Below, piece after piece: positions 35,478-44,538 of a stretch of 64,000 nucleotides of DNA (positions are counted from its first letter, which is position 1; each line of letters starts with the position of its first letter). The position numbers and the translations under genes are program-made. The DNA is from Eubacterium sp. (GTDB taxonomy: Bacteria > Bacillota > Clostridia > Oscillospirales > Acutalibacteraceae), in the NCBI GenBank assembly GCA_029258375.1, contig JARHZA010000001.1, forward strand, positions 186,001-250,000. The letters run 5' to 3'. The notes below the pieces were generated by a model. That model did no database searches and was not told where the DNA came from. It was given only the letters and a program-made list of their open reading frames with translations.

Positions 35478-37058
35478 ATGTTAAAACTTATTCCAGTTCC
35501 AAATAGTGTTAAATATGAAAATGGCTATTTTCAGTTAAAAAAAGATAACCTAAATGATAATAATATCCTAAAAAATAACATTGCAAATGATATTGAGCAG
35601 TTTGCAAATGGTTTTGGTATTTTTAGTTTTTGGAAAAATAAAGAAAATTTAACCGTCTCTGTAAAAGATGATTTTTCAATTTTAGGCGATGAAGGTTATA
35701 GACTTAAAATTGACGAAAACGGAATTTTAATAGAGGCTTATAAAGAAAACGGCGTTTTTTATGCTATTCAAACACTAAAGCAGATTGTTGTTCAGTGTGG
35801 CGAAAAACTTCCTTTTGTTTCTATTGAAGATAAGCCAAGATTTGAATTTCGTGGATTTATGCTTGATGTTGGCAGATATTTTTATACTGTTGATGAAGTT
35901 AAGCATTTTCTTGACCTTATGGCAATCCATAAACTCAATAAGTTCCATTTTCATCTTACAGAAGATCAGGGCTGGAGAGTTGAAATAAAAAAATATCCAC
36001 TTTTAACTGAAAAGGGTTCAAAAAGAAGCCATACTAATTTCGGTTGTGTTCCAAGAAGTGGTTATTATACACAAGAACAAATTCGTGAAATTGTTGAATA
36101 TGCACATTCAAAGTATATAAAAGTTATTCCAGAATTTGATATTCCTGGTCACACAGTTTCTGCAATTGCTTGTTATCCAGAACTTTCTTGTTTTAATAGA
36201 AAACTTGATGTTGCAACACACTGGGGTGTTAAGCACGATATTTTATGTGCAGGTAAAGAAAGCACATATAAATTTGTTTATGATGTTCTTGATGAACTTG
36301 CAGAACTCTTCCCAGATGGCGAAATTCATCTTGGTGGCGACGAAGCTGTTAAGATGCGATGGGATATTTGCCCACATTGTCAGGCAGAAATAAAAAAACA
36401 AGGTCTTAAAGATTCAGAAGAACTTCAGCAGTTCTTTATGACAAAGGTTAATGCTTATCTGAATAAAAAAGGCATTAAAACAATTATGTGGAATTGGGAT
36501 GATATTAAGCCTACCGAGCACCTTGATCCTTCAATTACTTGGAACTTGTGTGCATCTACCGAAGCAAGCCTTAATTGTATAAGAGGCGAAATGGCAGCAG
36601 GCAGGGATTTAATTGTAAACACAACATTCCCATATTACCTTGATTTCCCATATGGTTGGGTTAATCTTAAATTTGCTTATGAATTTAACCCAGTTAAAGG
36701 AATTACAGAAGACGAAATGAAACATATTAGAGGAGTTGAAGCTCCACTTTGGACAGAATATGTTTCTAATATGAAAAAGGCACATTATATGACGTTTCCA
36801 CGCCTTGGCGCAATTTGTGAAAATGCGTGGTCACTTCCAGAGCAAAAAGATTGGCAGTGGTTCTGCGATAGAATGGATATGTATTATTCACTTCTTAATG
36901 TTTATGGTGTAAAACCTGCAACAATAAAGCAATCAATGCCTTCAAAATTTGTTGGTGCGTTTTCATCACTATGGTTTAACCGCCGTATGCTTCATTGGCA
37001 AGGTCTTCATAACCTTATTGATGATGCAATCGTAAAGGCAAAAGCAAAACACAACTAA
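35478..37058 (+). CDS. Beta-N-acetylhexosaminidase, GH20
   Basis: Releases terminal GlcNAc or GalNAc from glycans. 526 residues: a small N-terminal alpha/beta domain (GEGYR-like GDEGYRLKID, FYAIQTLKQ), then the TIM barrel beginning FRGFMLDVGRYF with HLTEDQGWRVEIKKYP, GHTVSAIACYPELSC, and the catalytic Asp-Glu pair in IHLGGDEAVKMRW. There is no signal peptide or sorting signal, so the enzyme is probably cytoplasmic, acting on imported disaccharides or recycled wall fragments. GAGGGTG precedes the ATG. Confidence 0.92.
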   Translation: MLKLIPVPNSVKYENGYFQLKKDNLNDNNILKNNIANDIEQFANGFGIFSFWKNKENLTVSVKDDFSILGDEGYRLKIDENGILIEAYKENGVFYAIQTLKQIVVQCGEKLPFVSIEDKPRFEFRGFMLDVGRYFYTVDEVKHFLDLMAIHKLNKFHFHLTEDQGWRVEIKKYPLLTEKGSKRSHTNFGCVPRSGYYTQEQIREIVEYAHSKYIKVIPEFDIPGHTVSAIACYPELSCFNRKLDVATHWGVKHDILCAGKESTYKFVYDVLDELAELFPDGEIHLGGDEAVKMRWDICPHCQAEIKKQGLKDSEELQQFFMTKVNAYLNKKGIKTIMWNWDDIKPTEHLDPSITWNLCASTEASLNCIRGEMAAGRDLIVNTTFPYYLDFPYGWVNLKFAYEFNPVKGITEDEMKHIRGVEAPLWTEYVSNMKKAHYMTFPRLGAICENAWSLPEQKDWQWFCDRMDMYYSLLNVYGVKPATIKQSMPSKFVGAFSSLWFNRRMLHWQGLHNLIDDAIVKAKAKHN

Positions 37059-37076
37059 AAATAATAATTTAAAATA

Positions 37077-37108
37077 AAAGCAGTCATTGATAATTCAATG
37101 ACTGCTTT
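37077..37108. terminator. Bidirectional terminator
   Basis: AAAGCAGTCATTGA and TCAATGACTGCTTT form a perfect 14-bp stem with a TAAT loop between the convergent GH20 and spoIIE genes. Confidence 0.93.
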
Positions 37109-37123
37109 TTGTATTGTTCGTTT

Positions 37124-39247
37124 TTAATTGTACATTCTATTAACCTGTGCAACAATAACACTCATATCATCTTCTTTAGTTCCCTTAGCAATGTTTAACG
37201 CTTCTTTTAAAATAGAATCTGCAATTTCTTGTGGTCTCATATCTTCAAAACCTGTAAACATAGCAGAAATCCATTCACCACCAAGTTCTGTTATTCCGTC
37301 ACTTGTTAAAATAACAATATCGTTATCACTTAAAACAGCAGTTCGTTTTGCAAATTCAATTCCACGAAGTATTCCGGCAGGCATAGAAGTTAGTTCGCAT
37401 TTTGAAACCTTGTTACCTTTAATAATGTAAGATGCAGGAGCACCTGCCTTGTAAAAATCAACTCTTCCTGTAAAAAGATCTACAGATGCACAGTCAAGCG
37501 TTGCAAGGCTTTCTTCGTTAGATTTTACAAGTAAAGCAGAGTTAACAACTTTAAGTGCAGAGTCAAACCCAAATCCGGCAGTTAAAAGCATAGATAATAA
37601 GCCTGCACCCATTGCACCGTCAAGGGCAGCTCGTCCACCTCTGCCCATTCCATCACTAATTATTAAAACAGAATGACCTTTGCCGTCATTAACGATTTTG
37701 ATTGTGTCGCCACAAAGAGTTCCTTCTGCACTGTGTTGAGCAAATCCTATATCTATTGAATAGTTAGGTTTTTCAGAAAAAGAAATCATAGTGTCATTTT
37801 TAAAATGCGTTACTTGCCCTTTTTCGAAATAGCGGTTGCAAATTTTAGAAATTTCGTTTGTGATTTTAGGATTAGAAAAAGCAACTTCTCTGCCTTTTGT
37901 CATAATTTCTATTCTAACTCTTGAATATTTATCTTCTATTACAGAAATGTTTTTTGGAAAAATATCGTATTCCCCAAGCATACGGCGAATTTTTCCTGCT
38001 GATATGTTGTCAAAATGTTCTGCTTCATCAAATTCAAGTGCAAGATCCATAAGCATATCTGCAATGGAGAAAAATTGGTCTGACGCAACCATTCTAATTT
38101 CGTTGGTTTTTTCGTTTATTATTTCTCTTGTAATGTATTCGTCTTCAGATAGATTTTCTTTAGATATAATTGTGTTTTTTGAGTTTATATCATTTATTTT
38201 TTCTCTAACTTCATTAACACTTTCGCTAATGTGGTTCATTGCGTTAGCAGCAAATCTTAATCTAACAACAAGGCTTTGGCGTAAAGAACCGTCTGGCACA
38301 ACGTCTGATGAATCGTGAAAAAAAGTTTCAACTTTAGAAGTAACAACTTGTGGAAGGAGCGTAAACACAATTGAAGAAATAAGAGCTTCGGCAGCAAAAT
38401 AAATTGCATTGTCGCTTGTTGATGCAATAGAAAATAAAGACATTGAAAGAAAAAAAGAAAGCCCTACACCAAAATTACCAAAAGGAGAAAATAAAACACT
38501 AAGAAGAGCAGAAAAACCATAAGCACCAACAAGAAAAATTGTGTTTTCGTTAGAAATTCCAAGCGCAAAACCAAGAGACAGAGCAAGAATGAGTCCAAGT
38601 TTATCTGAACCGAAACGGGCAACTAAAAGAATAAGCATAATTGCCAAAACTCGAACAGGAGAAATGCCACCAATAGTTAAGCGACTAAGGCTTATTAAAA
38701 TTAAAGATGCAGATATAATTATGCAGGTTAAGTCAGAAATCGGAAGTGCTTTAAATCTAAATCTTTTAAAATTGCAGTTAATAGTTCTGTAAAAAAAGAA
38801 AGCACCACACAATCCAAGAACACTCTCTCCAAAAGTTAGTGCATATTCTGCAAAAGCAGATCCTGTTTTTAAGTTAACAACAAATCCAGTAACTGCAAGT
38901 GATAAAAAAGAAATTATCATTGGCATAATTGGAGAGTTTCTAACATCAGAAATTATTATTGCAAAAGTGCCAAGAGCAACAATAACAACGGCAACCCCGT
39001 ATCGTGCAAATGAATTTGGGCAAAAAACAAGGTAGCCAAGTGCACTGCCAATTGCAGTATAAACAAAGTTGTTTTTCTTAGAAACAGAAATAAGCGATAT
39101 TGAAAACGGTGAAGCATATTTTAACACGGTGCTCATACTTAAAATAAAACCAAGTGCAAAAAATGAACTTGATTCAATAATAGATATAATTTTTTCGTCT
39201 TTTAAATTGTTTTTTAATCGTTCTTTTTTTCGAGTAATTGTTTTCAT
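37124..39247 (-). CDS. spoIIE: Stage II sporulation protein E (PP2C phosphatase)
   Basis: Membrane serine phosphatase that dephosphorylates SpoIIAA to switch on sigma-F in the forespore. 707 residues: about ten membrane segments in residues 30-310, a middle domain (about 320-490) and a C-terminal PP2C domain with LIISDGMGRGGRAALDG, SVDLFTGRVDFYKAGAPAS, SMPAGIL and ILTSDGITE. It is somewhat shorter than the Bacillus protein but with all parts present, good evidence that the organism sporulates or recently did. Its promoter has the Spo0A-type 21-bp spacing. Confidence 0.95.
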   Translation of the reverse strand: MKTITRKKERLKNNLKDEKIISIIESSSFFALGFILSMSTVLKYASPFSISLISVSKKNNFVYTAIGSALGYLVFCPNSFARYGVAVVIVALGTFAIIISDVRNSPIMPMIISFLSLAVTGFVVNLKTGSAFAEYALTFGESVLGLCGAFFFYRTINCNFKRFRFKALPISDLTCIIISASLILISLSRLTIGGISPVRVLAIMLILLVARFGSDKLGLILALSLGFALGISNENTIFLVGAYGFSALLSVLFSPFGNFGVGLSFFLSMSLFSIASTSDNAIYFAAEALISSIVFTLLPQVVTSKVETFFHDSSDVVPDGSLRQSLVVRLRFAANAMNHISESVNEVREKINDINSKNTIISKENLSEDEYITREIINEKTNEIRMVASDQFFSIADMLMDLALEFDEAEHFDNISAGKIRRMLGEYDIFPKNISVIEDKYSRVRIEIMTKGREVAFSNPKITNEISKICNRYFEKGQVTHFKNDTMISFSEKPNYSIDIGFAQHSAEGTLCGDTIKIVNDGKGHSVLIISDGMGRGGRAALDGAMGAGLLSMLLTAGFGFDSALKVVNSALLVKSNEESLATLDCASVDLFTGRVDFYKAGAPASYIIKGNKVSKCELTSMPAGILRGIEFAKRTAVLSDNDIVILTSDGITELGGEWISAMFTGFEDMRPQEIADSILKEALNIAKGTKEDDMSVIVAQVNRMYN

Positions 39248-39267
39248 CTTTACACATCCTTAATGTG

Positions 39268-39301
39268 ATTATATTAAAGAGGTAACGAAAATTTTGTCAT
39301 A
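39268..39301 (-). promoter_or_regulatory. spoIIE promoter, 21-bp spacer with 0A box
   Basis: Minus strand ATGACA (39300-39295), exactly 21 bp, TATAAT (39273-39268). TTTGTCATA on the plus strand (39293-39301) matches the Spo0A box TTTGTCRAA at 8 of 9 positions and overlaps the -35. In Bacillus subtilis spoIIE has the same 21-bp sigma-A promoter activated by Spo0A-P. Confidence 0.8.
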
Positions 39302-39327
39302 AAAAAAAGCACCATTTAAGGTGCTTT
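39301..39327 (-). terminator. Intrinsic terminator, minus strand
   Basis: AAAGCACC and GGTGCTTT form an 8-bp stem followed on the minus strand by an eight-T run. It ends the DUF2238-like gene just upstream of the spoIIE promoter. Confidence 0.85.
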
Positions 39328-39404
39328 AAAGTTTTATTTAAGAATAAAAACGAACGTTGTCAGCTTTAAGAAAATCAGGTTATTTTAGGTAAAAATAAAA
39401 AGAA

Positions 39405-40076
39405 TTATTTTTTCTTATTTCTTAAAATAATCATAGAAATCATTCCTATAATGCCACCAATTGCGTTCATCATCATATCTGTCATTGTGTCCACAAGACC
39501 AAGATAACCATATTCGCCGTTGTATTTAGAAATATCATACATCGCAGTTTCTTTGCCGTAATGTGCAAGTTGAAGATTTGTACCGTGAAGGCTGTCCATT
39601 AAAAATTCGTAAAATTCCCAGCCAAGAGCAATTGAAAGTGCAAACATTAGCGAAAAGATTGCTGCAAGCGTTGCCGCACATTTTCCTTTTTTCTTTTGAA
39701 TTATAACGGCAAAGTCATAACCAAAGCAGGCAGAAACAAGCCCAGAAAGAACGTGCATAAAATTGTCAAACCACCAAAAGTTATCAAAAAAGCCAAAATA
39801 TGAACCGAATAAAATGCCAACAAAAATTATTATGTTTAGCATTGTTTGAGAAAACGGCGGAACATCTTCAATAAAAGAGCCGTTACCAAAAACTTGAAAC
39901 ATATCCCATAAATGTGTGAATATAAAGCAAAAAATGGATTCAAAACCCATTACCTTATCGCCGTTTATAAAAGAATATGTTGCGCAAATAATAAGTGTTA
40001 TTCTAACAATTATCCAAAATGCAAATTGCCCTTTTGGTATTTTTTTGATTGGGTCTTTTTTTAGTTTATAAGCCAT
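39405..40076 (-). CDS. Multi-pass membrane protein, DUF2238/YjdF-like
   Basis: 223 residues with about six membrane segments. Conserved-looking polar residues sit inside membrane helices: FDNFMHVLSGL, LGWEFYEFLMDSLHG and LVDTMTDMMMNAIGG. This spacing of His, Glu and Asp resembles the DUF2238 membrane family, of unknown function. GAGG precedes the ATG. It has its own terminator and so is separated from spoIIE. Confidence 0.65.
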   Translation of the reverse strand: MAYKLKKDPIKKIPKGQFAFWIIVRITLIICATYSFINGDKVMGFESIFCFIFTHLWDMFQVFGNGSFIEDVPPFSQTMLNIIIFVGILFGSYFGFFDNFWWFDNFMHVLSGLVSACFGYDFAVIIQKKKGKCAATLAAIFSLMFALSIALGWEFYEFLMDSLHGTNLQLAHYGKETAMYDISKYNGEYGYLGLVDTMTDMMMNAIGGIIGMISMIILRNKKK

Positions 40077-40246
40077 TTATTTAATCCTCATTAAAAAAGT
40101 CAATAACAGATATATAATATCATAATGAATAAAAAAGTCAATTTATTTAATATGTGTTTGTTTTATGTTATTTAATCATATTTTTTATATTTTAGTTTAT
40201 AAAATATAAAAAATATAAACAATTGCTAAAGAATTATACAATAACC

Positions 40247-40275
40247 TTGAAGAAAAACGTTTTATATTTTAATAT
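40247..40275 (+). promoter_or_regulatory. Probable promoter of acyl-CoA synthetase gene
   Basis: TTGAAG (40247-40252), 17 bp, TAATAT (40270-40275). Confidence 0.5.
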
Positions 40276-40310
40276 TTAACTCACAAGCAAAAAAACGGGA
40301 GAACGTGAAT

Positions 40311-41990
40311 ATGATTGAATATACAACTAAATACAATGTAAAAACAACAATGTATCAGCAGTTTGAAAATTCAGTAAAACAACGTGGTAACAACGATTGT
40401 CTTTACTATTATAATAATACTTTAAGTTGGAACGAAACTGCTAAACTTGTTGATGAATGTGCTGCAGCTCTTGTAGCAAACGGCGTAAAAAAAGGCGACA
40501 GAGTTATCATTTGCCTTCCTAATATGCCACAGTGCGTTGCGGCAATATATGCAGTAAATAAAATTGGTGCAATTGCGTCAATGCTCCACCCTCTTTCTGT
40601 TAAGTCAGAGGCTGATTATGCTAAAAAACTTGTTGGCGCAAAAGTTGCTTTTTGTTTTGATGTTTCAGAAAAAGCATTTACACAAAACCCAGATTTAACA
40701 CTTATCAAGTGTAAAACAGCATCTTATTTCCCTAAAAATATTATGGGACTTATTTATAACCTTGGTTATAAAAAGAAAATCAAGGGCAAAACAGCACCTG
40801 CTGAAAATGTAAAGAAACTTATTGAATGGGGCGAATTCCTTAAAGAAGGTCAAGATTATATCAGCAAAAACGGTGTTCCTGAAACTGCAACTGATCCAGA
40901 AGCAACAGCTGCAATTATGATGACAGGTGGCACAACTGGTAATCCAAAGGGTGTTATGCTCTCTTCAGAAGCAATCAACAACTTGTCTTATCAACTTGTT
41001 GATGTTGTAACTGAAGTTATGAATATGGAAATCGACCAAGATAACGATGCAATGCTCACAGCTCTTCCAGTATTCCACGGATTTGGTTTTGCACTTTGTA
41101 TGAACGTATCAATGTGTGTAGGTATGGCACAATCATTATTCCCTGCGTTTGATGCAAAAATGTGTTCAGCAGCAATTAAAAAATATCATCTTAACTACAT
41201 ATTTGGCGTTCCAGATTTCTTTGAAAAAGTTTATAAGGCAGGCTACCTTGAAGGCGTAGATATGAGCACAATGAAGCTTATTGGTTCAGGTGGCGACGTT
41301 GTTCCTTATTCTCTTACAGAAAAAATGGATAAACTTCTTAAAGCAAACGGTGCAAAGGTTCACTTTGTATCTGGTTATGGCTTAACAGAATGTGTAACTG
41401 TTTGCACATTTACAGATCCAAGAAGAGAAGCACCTCAAGGTTGTATTGGTGTTCCTTGTTATAATGTTGAATGTATGACTGTTGAACCTGGCACAACAGA
41501 AGAATGTAAGTGCAAAGACGGCGAACTTTGTGTTTACGCTCCAACTCTTATGCAAGGTTACTGGAATGACCCAGAAGAAACAGAAAAAGTTCTTGTTAAA
41601 CACGATGACGGCAAAGTTTGGCTTCATACTGGCGATATGTGCTATATTGACGAAAGAGGAGATATTTACTATCGTCAACGTTTAAAGAGAGTTTACAAAA
41701 TTAGCGGCTATCTTGTATACCCTTCATTTATTGAAGAATCATACAGAACCATGGACGAAATTTATGATTGTTGTGTTATTGGTAAAGAAAACAATGGCAA
41801 AACAACACTCAAACTCTTTGTTGTTAAGAACAAGAAAAATAAAAATGATGACGAGGCAGAACTTATTGAAAAAATCAAAAAGTTTGGTGAAGATAATCTT
41901 TCAAAATGGTCTCTTCCAAGAGAAATTGTTTTCATAGATGAATTACCTCGTACTAAAATTGGTAAGGTAGACTTTAAAGTTCTTAAGTAA
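40311..41990 (+). CDS. AMP-forming acyl-CoA synthetase-like enzyme
   Basis: Adenylates a carboxylic acid and usually transfers it to CoA. 559 residues. The ANL-family motifs are in order: P-loop MMTGGTTGNPKGVMLS, VSGYGLTECV, LHTGDMCYIDERG with RLKRVYKISGYLVYP, and the C-terminal LPRTKIGKVDFK with its catalytic Lys. The overall look is that of medium/long-chain fatty acid ligases. ATG at 40311 follows GGGA ten bases away. It stands alone; the substrate is unknown. Confidence 0.88.
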   Translation: MIEYTTKYNVKTTMYQQFENSVKQRGNNDCLYYYNNTLSWNETAKLVDECAAALVANGVKKGDRVIICLPNMPQCVAAIYAVNKIGAIASMLHPLSVKSEADYAKKLVGAKVAFCFDVSEKAFTQNPDLTLIKCKTASYFPKNIMGLIYNLGYKKKIKGKTAPAENVKKLIEWGEFLKEGQDYISKNGVPETATDPEATAAIMMTGGTTGNPKGVMLSSEAINNLSYQLVDVVTEVMNMEIDQDNDAMLTALPVFHGFGFALCMNVSMCVGMAQSLFPAFDAKMCSAAIKKYHLNYIFGVPDFFEKVYKAGYLEGVDMSTMKLIGSGGDVVPYSLTEKMDKLLKANGAKVHFVSGYGLTECVTVCTFTDPRREAPQGCIGVPCYNVECMTVEPGTTEECKCKDGELCVYAPTLMQGYWNDPEETEKVLVKHDDGKVWLHTGDMCYIDERGDIYYRQRLKRVYKISGYLVYPSFIEESYRTMDEIYDCCVIGKENNGKTTLKLFVVKNKKNKNDDEAELIEKIKKFGEDNLSKWSLPREIVFIDELPRTKIGKVDFKVLK

Positions 41991-42027
41991 TTTTAAAGTA
42001 TTACATAAACTCTATAAAATTTATCAA

Positions 42028-42058
42028 AAAAAGGAACGGTGATTTACCGTTCCTTTTT
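42028..42058. terminator. Bidirectional terminator
   Basis: AAAAAGGAACGGT and ACCGTTCCTTTTT form a perfect 13-bp stem between convergent genes. Confidence 0.93.
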
Positions 42059-42062
42059 TTTG

Positions 42063-42920
42063 TTACATAATATTAGATTCAAAAATTATTTTGCCATTGT
42101 CTTCTAAAATTGCTTTTACACCATTGTTATCAATAGTTGTAAATATGTCTGAATGAGCAATTTTTTTTAGTTTAAACTTAACATCAGCGAAAATATTGCT
42201 TTCTTTTGTAGTTATTACAGCATATTTTGGACGAAGTTTCGAAATAAATTCAAATGATGAAGAGAAAAAAAGGCCGTGATGACCAACTTTAAGAAGGTCA
42301 ACCTTGCCAACCTTATTGGCAATTTCTTTTTCATCACCGTGTTTATAATTTAAGTCTCCTACAAGAAGAATTTTTGTTCCATTTTCTTCAATAAGTGTAA
42401 CAACTGAATTTTCGTTTTCGCCAGTTTTTTGATTTCGCTTTTTATATTTTCCATTTAAAAAAGTTATTTTTAATTTTTCAAAGTCGAATGAAAAATTATC
42501 AAATTCTTCAATAATAGGAACATTGTTGTTAATAAGTGCCGTTTTCATTTGGTCATAAACTTCTTGGTTATCCCAATTCTTAGTTTCAAAAGGCACAATT
42601 CCTTCTGCGTGATAGGGCTTTAAAAATGCCTTTTTTACAGTTATATCTGGGTGGTTTATAACAGTGTCAAATCCACCCAAGTGGTCTGAGTGAGCGTGTG
42701 TTCCAACAATAAAATCAAGTGTTACTTTGCCGTTTTCATCACTACAATTTTTAATAAGATAGTCGCAAATTTCTTGTTCATATCCCTTTGATTTTAGATG
42801 TGGTTTTTCTGGTGGATAGTCATTATCCTCAGCTGCATCAATCATTGCAAAATGTTTGTTGCTTTCAATAATTATACAATCTGATTGCCCAGTGTTTAAA
42901 AAGTGAATAATTCCGTTCAT
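42063..42920 (-). CDS. Metallo-beta-lactamase-fold hydrolase, ComEC C-terminal type
   Basis: 285 residues. The fold begins IIHFLNTGQSDCIIIES, then the metal motif THAHSDHLGG, VGDLNYKHGD and GHHGL, as in the soluble nuclease-like part of ComEC/Rec2, but without its membrane domain. There is no signal peptide. Function is unknown; a phosphodiesterase or nuclease is likely. ATG at 42920 follows GGAGC and comes 1 bp after the HAD-gene stop, so the two are translationally coupled. Confidence 0.85.
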   Translation of the reverse strand: MNGIIHFLNTGQSDCIIIESNKHFAMIDAAEDNDYPPEKPHLKSKGYEQEICDYLIKNCSDENGKVTLDFIVGTHAHSDHLGGFDTVINHPDITVKKAFLKPYHAEGIVPFETKNWDNQEVYDQMKTALINNNVPIIEEFDNFSFDFEKLKITFLNGKYKKRNQKTGENENSVVTLIEENGTKILLVGDLNYKHGDEKEIANKVGKVDLLKVGHHGLFFSSSFEFISKLRPKYAVITTKESNIFADVKFKLKKIAHSDIFTTIDNNGVKAILEDNGKIIFESNIM

Positions 42921-42921
42921 T

Positions 42922-43746
42922 TTATGCTCCCAAATGTTTTTGAAGATATTCAATAGTGTTTTCATTATTAGTGCAAATAATGGTGTCGGCAATATTTTTT
43001 AATTCCCCGCAAGCATTTTTTACTGCAAGTTTTGTTCCTGCTTTTCTAAGCATTGAAATATCGTTTTTACTGTCGCCAAGAGCAATTACAAAATTTGTAT
43101 CAATTTTAAGAATGTTGCAAAGATTTTCAAGTGTAGTTCCTTTGTTAACACCTTTTTTTATAATTTCAAGGTTGTTATCCATAGAAGTTGTAACTTCAAC
43201 ACCATTAAAAGAAGCAAATTTTTGAATACATTCTTCTCTATCTTCTTTATTTTTAAAAAATACGTTAAACATTTCTACTTTAATATTATCTTTGTTGATA
43301 ATGTTGTAAAAATTATCTGTTGGAACTCTTGTCTCCATCATACAACTTATATAATTTTTGTCAATATTATAATAGTTAAAAGATTCTTTATTAAATTTGT
43401 TTTTGTCGATAAGGGGATTTCCAAAAGTATAAATTTCAATTAACGTGTCGTAAGAATTTAATATATTAAAAATAGTTATTGCATCATTATTTTCAATAGG
43501 TGCATAAAAAATAGTGCCGTTTTCTTTGTCATAAATTCCTGCACCGTTAGAAAACACGAAATATCTAAAATTTCTGTTATTTCTAATTTTTTCAGGTATT
43601 TCAAAAAGTGTTCGCCCGGTAACAGGTATTGTTACAACATTTTTGTTTTTAAATTTTTCTACTGCGTTAAGGTTTTCTTCGGTAACAACAGAATTTTTTG
43701 CAAGAAAAGTGCCATCAAGGTCAGTTGCAATAAGCGAAATTTTCAT
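42922..43746 (-). CDS. Cof-type HAD-superfamily hydrolase
   Basis: 274 residues. HAD motif I is DLDGTFLAKNS, motif II VTGR, motif III KGVNKGTTL with its Lys, motif IV ALGDSKNDISML. The cap insertion is type IIB, as in sugar-phosphate phosphatases. The substrate cannot be named. Middle gene of the gtrA-like / HAD / MBL operon. Confidence 0.9.
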   Translation of the reverse strand: MKISLIATDLDGTFLAKNSVVTEENLNAVEKFKNKNVVTIPVTGRTLFEIPEKIRNNRNFRYFVFSNGAGIYDKENGTIFYAPIENNDAITIFNILNSYDTLIEIYTFGNPLIDKNKFNKESFNYYNIDKNYISCMMETRVPTDNFYNIINKDNIKVEMFNVFFKNKEDREECIQKFASFNGVEVTTSMDNNLEIIKKGVNKGTTLENLCNILKIDTNFVIALGDSKNDISMLRKAGTKLAVKNACGELKNIADTIICTNNENTIEYLQKHLGA

Positions 43747-43761
43747 ATTTCATTAACTCCA

Positions 43762-44352
43762 TTAGGTTGTTTTTAAAATTGCACCACCGTTTGCAGTTGT
43801 GTTTGAATCAGATTTGTTGTTTCTGTTATTTTTGTGTTTGCTTTGCTTTTTGTTATCACTTTTTTGTCTGTGAATAACGAATCTGTTAAGAGGATATGTC
43901 CAAATAGTTGGAACAGTCATTACTATAACTTTCATAATCATATCTGCAATAACGCCATCAAAGCCATGCACTTTTGCATAAGTACCTAAAAATGAACCAA
44001 ACCAAGTGTTAAATATAATTGTTACAACAACCATAATTGTATAAAGAATTGTTGAAAGAACTGGGTCTGCATCAGCTTTAAATGTAAGTTTTCTGTTCAT
44101 TACATAGGCTGCAGCATAACCGATTGTTGCTGATATTAAGTAAGAATATAAATAGCCTTTATAACTTATTCCTAAAAATGATAAAATAGGGCTGTCTGTT
44201 ACAGGAACTTCGTTAAGGCTTTTAAACACAACATATTGTAAAAACATAAAAATACCAAGTTCCAATATAGATGTGCTTGCCCCAGTAAATGTAAATTTTA
44301 TAAATTTCCAAAGTTCAGCGTGTTTTTCGATTAGTTGTTTGAATTTACTCAT
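43762..44352 (-). CDS. GtrA-like flippase-family membrane protein
   Basis: 196 residues with four membrane helices in the GtrA layout (FIKFTFTGASTSILELGIFMFL; YVMNRKLTFKAD; YPLNRFVIHR). GtrA proteins help move polyprenyl-linked sugars in wall or O-antigen glycosylation. The 35-residue C-terminal tail is rich in Lys/Asn/Ser and probably cytoplasmic and disordered. First gene of a three-gene operon. Confidence 0.87.
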   Translation of the reverse strand: MSKFKQLIEKHAELWKFIKFTFTGASTSILELGIFMFLQYVVFKSLNEVPVTDSPILSFLGISYKGYLYSYLISATIGYAAAYVMNRKLTFKADADPVLSTILYTIMVVVTIIFNTWFGSFLGTYAKVHGFDGVIADMIMKVIVMTVPTIWTYPLNRFVIHRQKSDNKKQSKHKNNRNNKSDSNTTANGGAILKTT

Positions 44353-44500
44353 AACTTTCCACTCTTTTCACAATAGATTCTGAAGTTATTGATAATAATG
44401 TACCTTTGCTTCATCTATATTGTTGCGCCGTGTTGTTAAAACAAAATCACTTAAAAGTGAAAGTTAGGTGAAATTTTAAACTTAATACTAAACAAAAATA

Positions 44501-44528
44501 AAAAGCGTTCAGTAACCTGAACGCTTTT
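44501..44528 (-). terminator. Intrinsic terminator after transketolase
   Basis: AAAAGCGTTCAG and CTGAACGCTTTT form a perfect 12-bp stem; T-rich sequence follows on the minus strand. Confidence 0.9.
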
Positions 44529-44538
44529 TTATAGTGAA

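Noticed and set aside
44447-44460. TCACTT-AA-AAGTGA dyad between GtrA-like gene and transketolase terminator
   Set aside because: Only 6-bp arms in AT-rich DNA and no clear promoter nearby, so it cannot be distinguished from chance.
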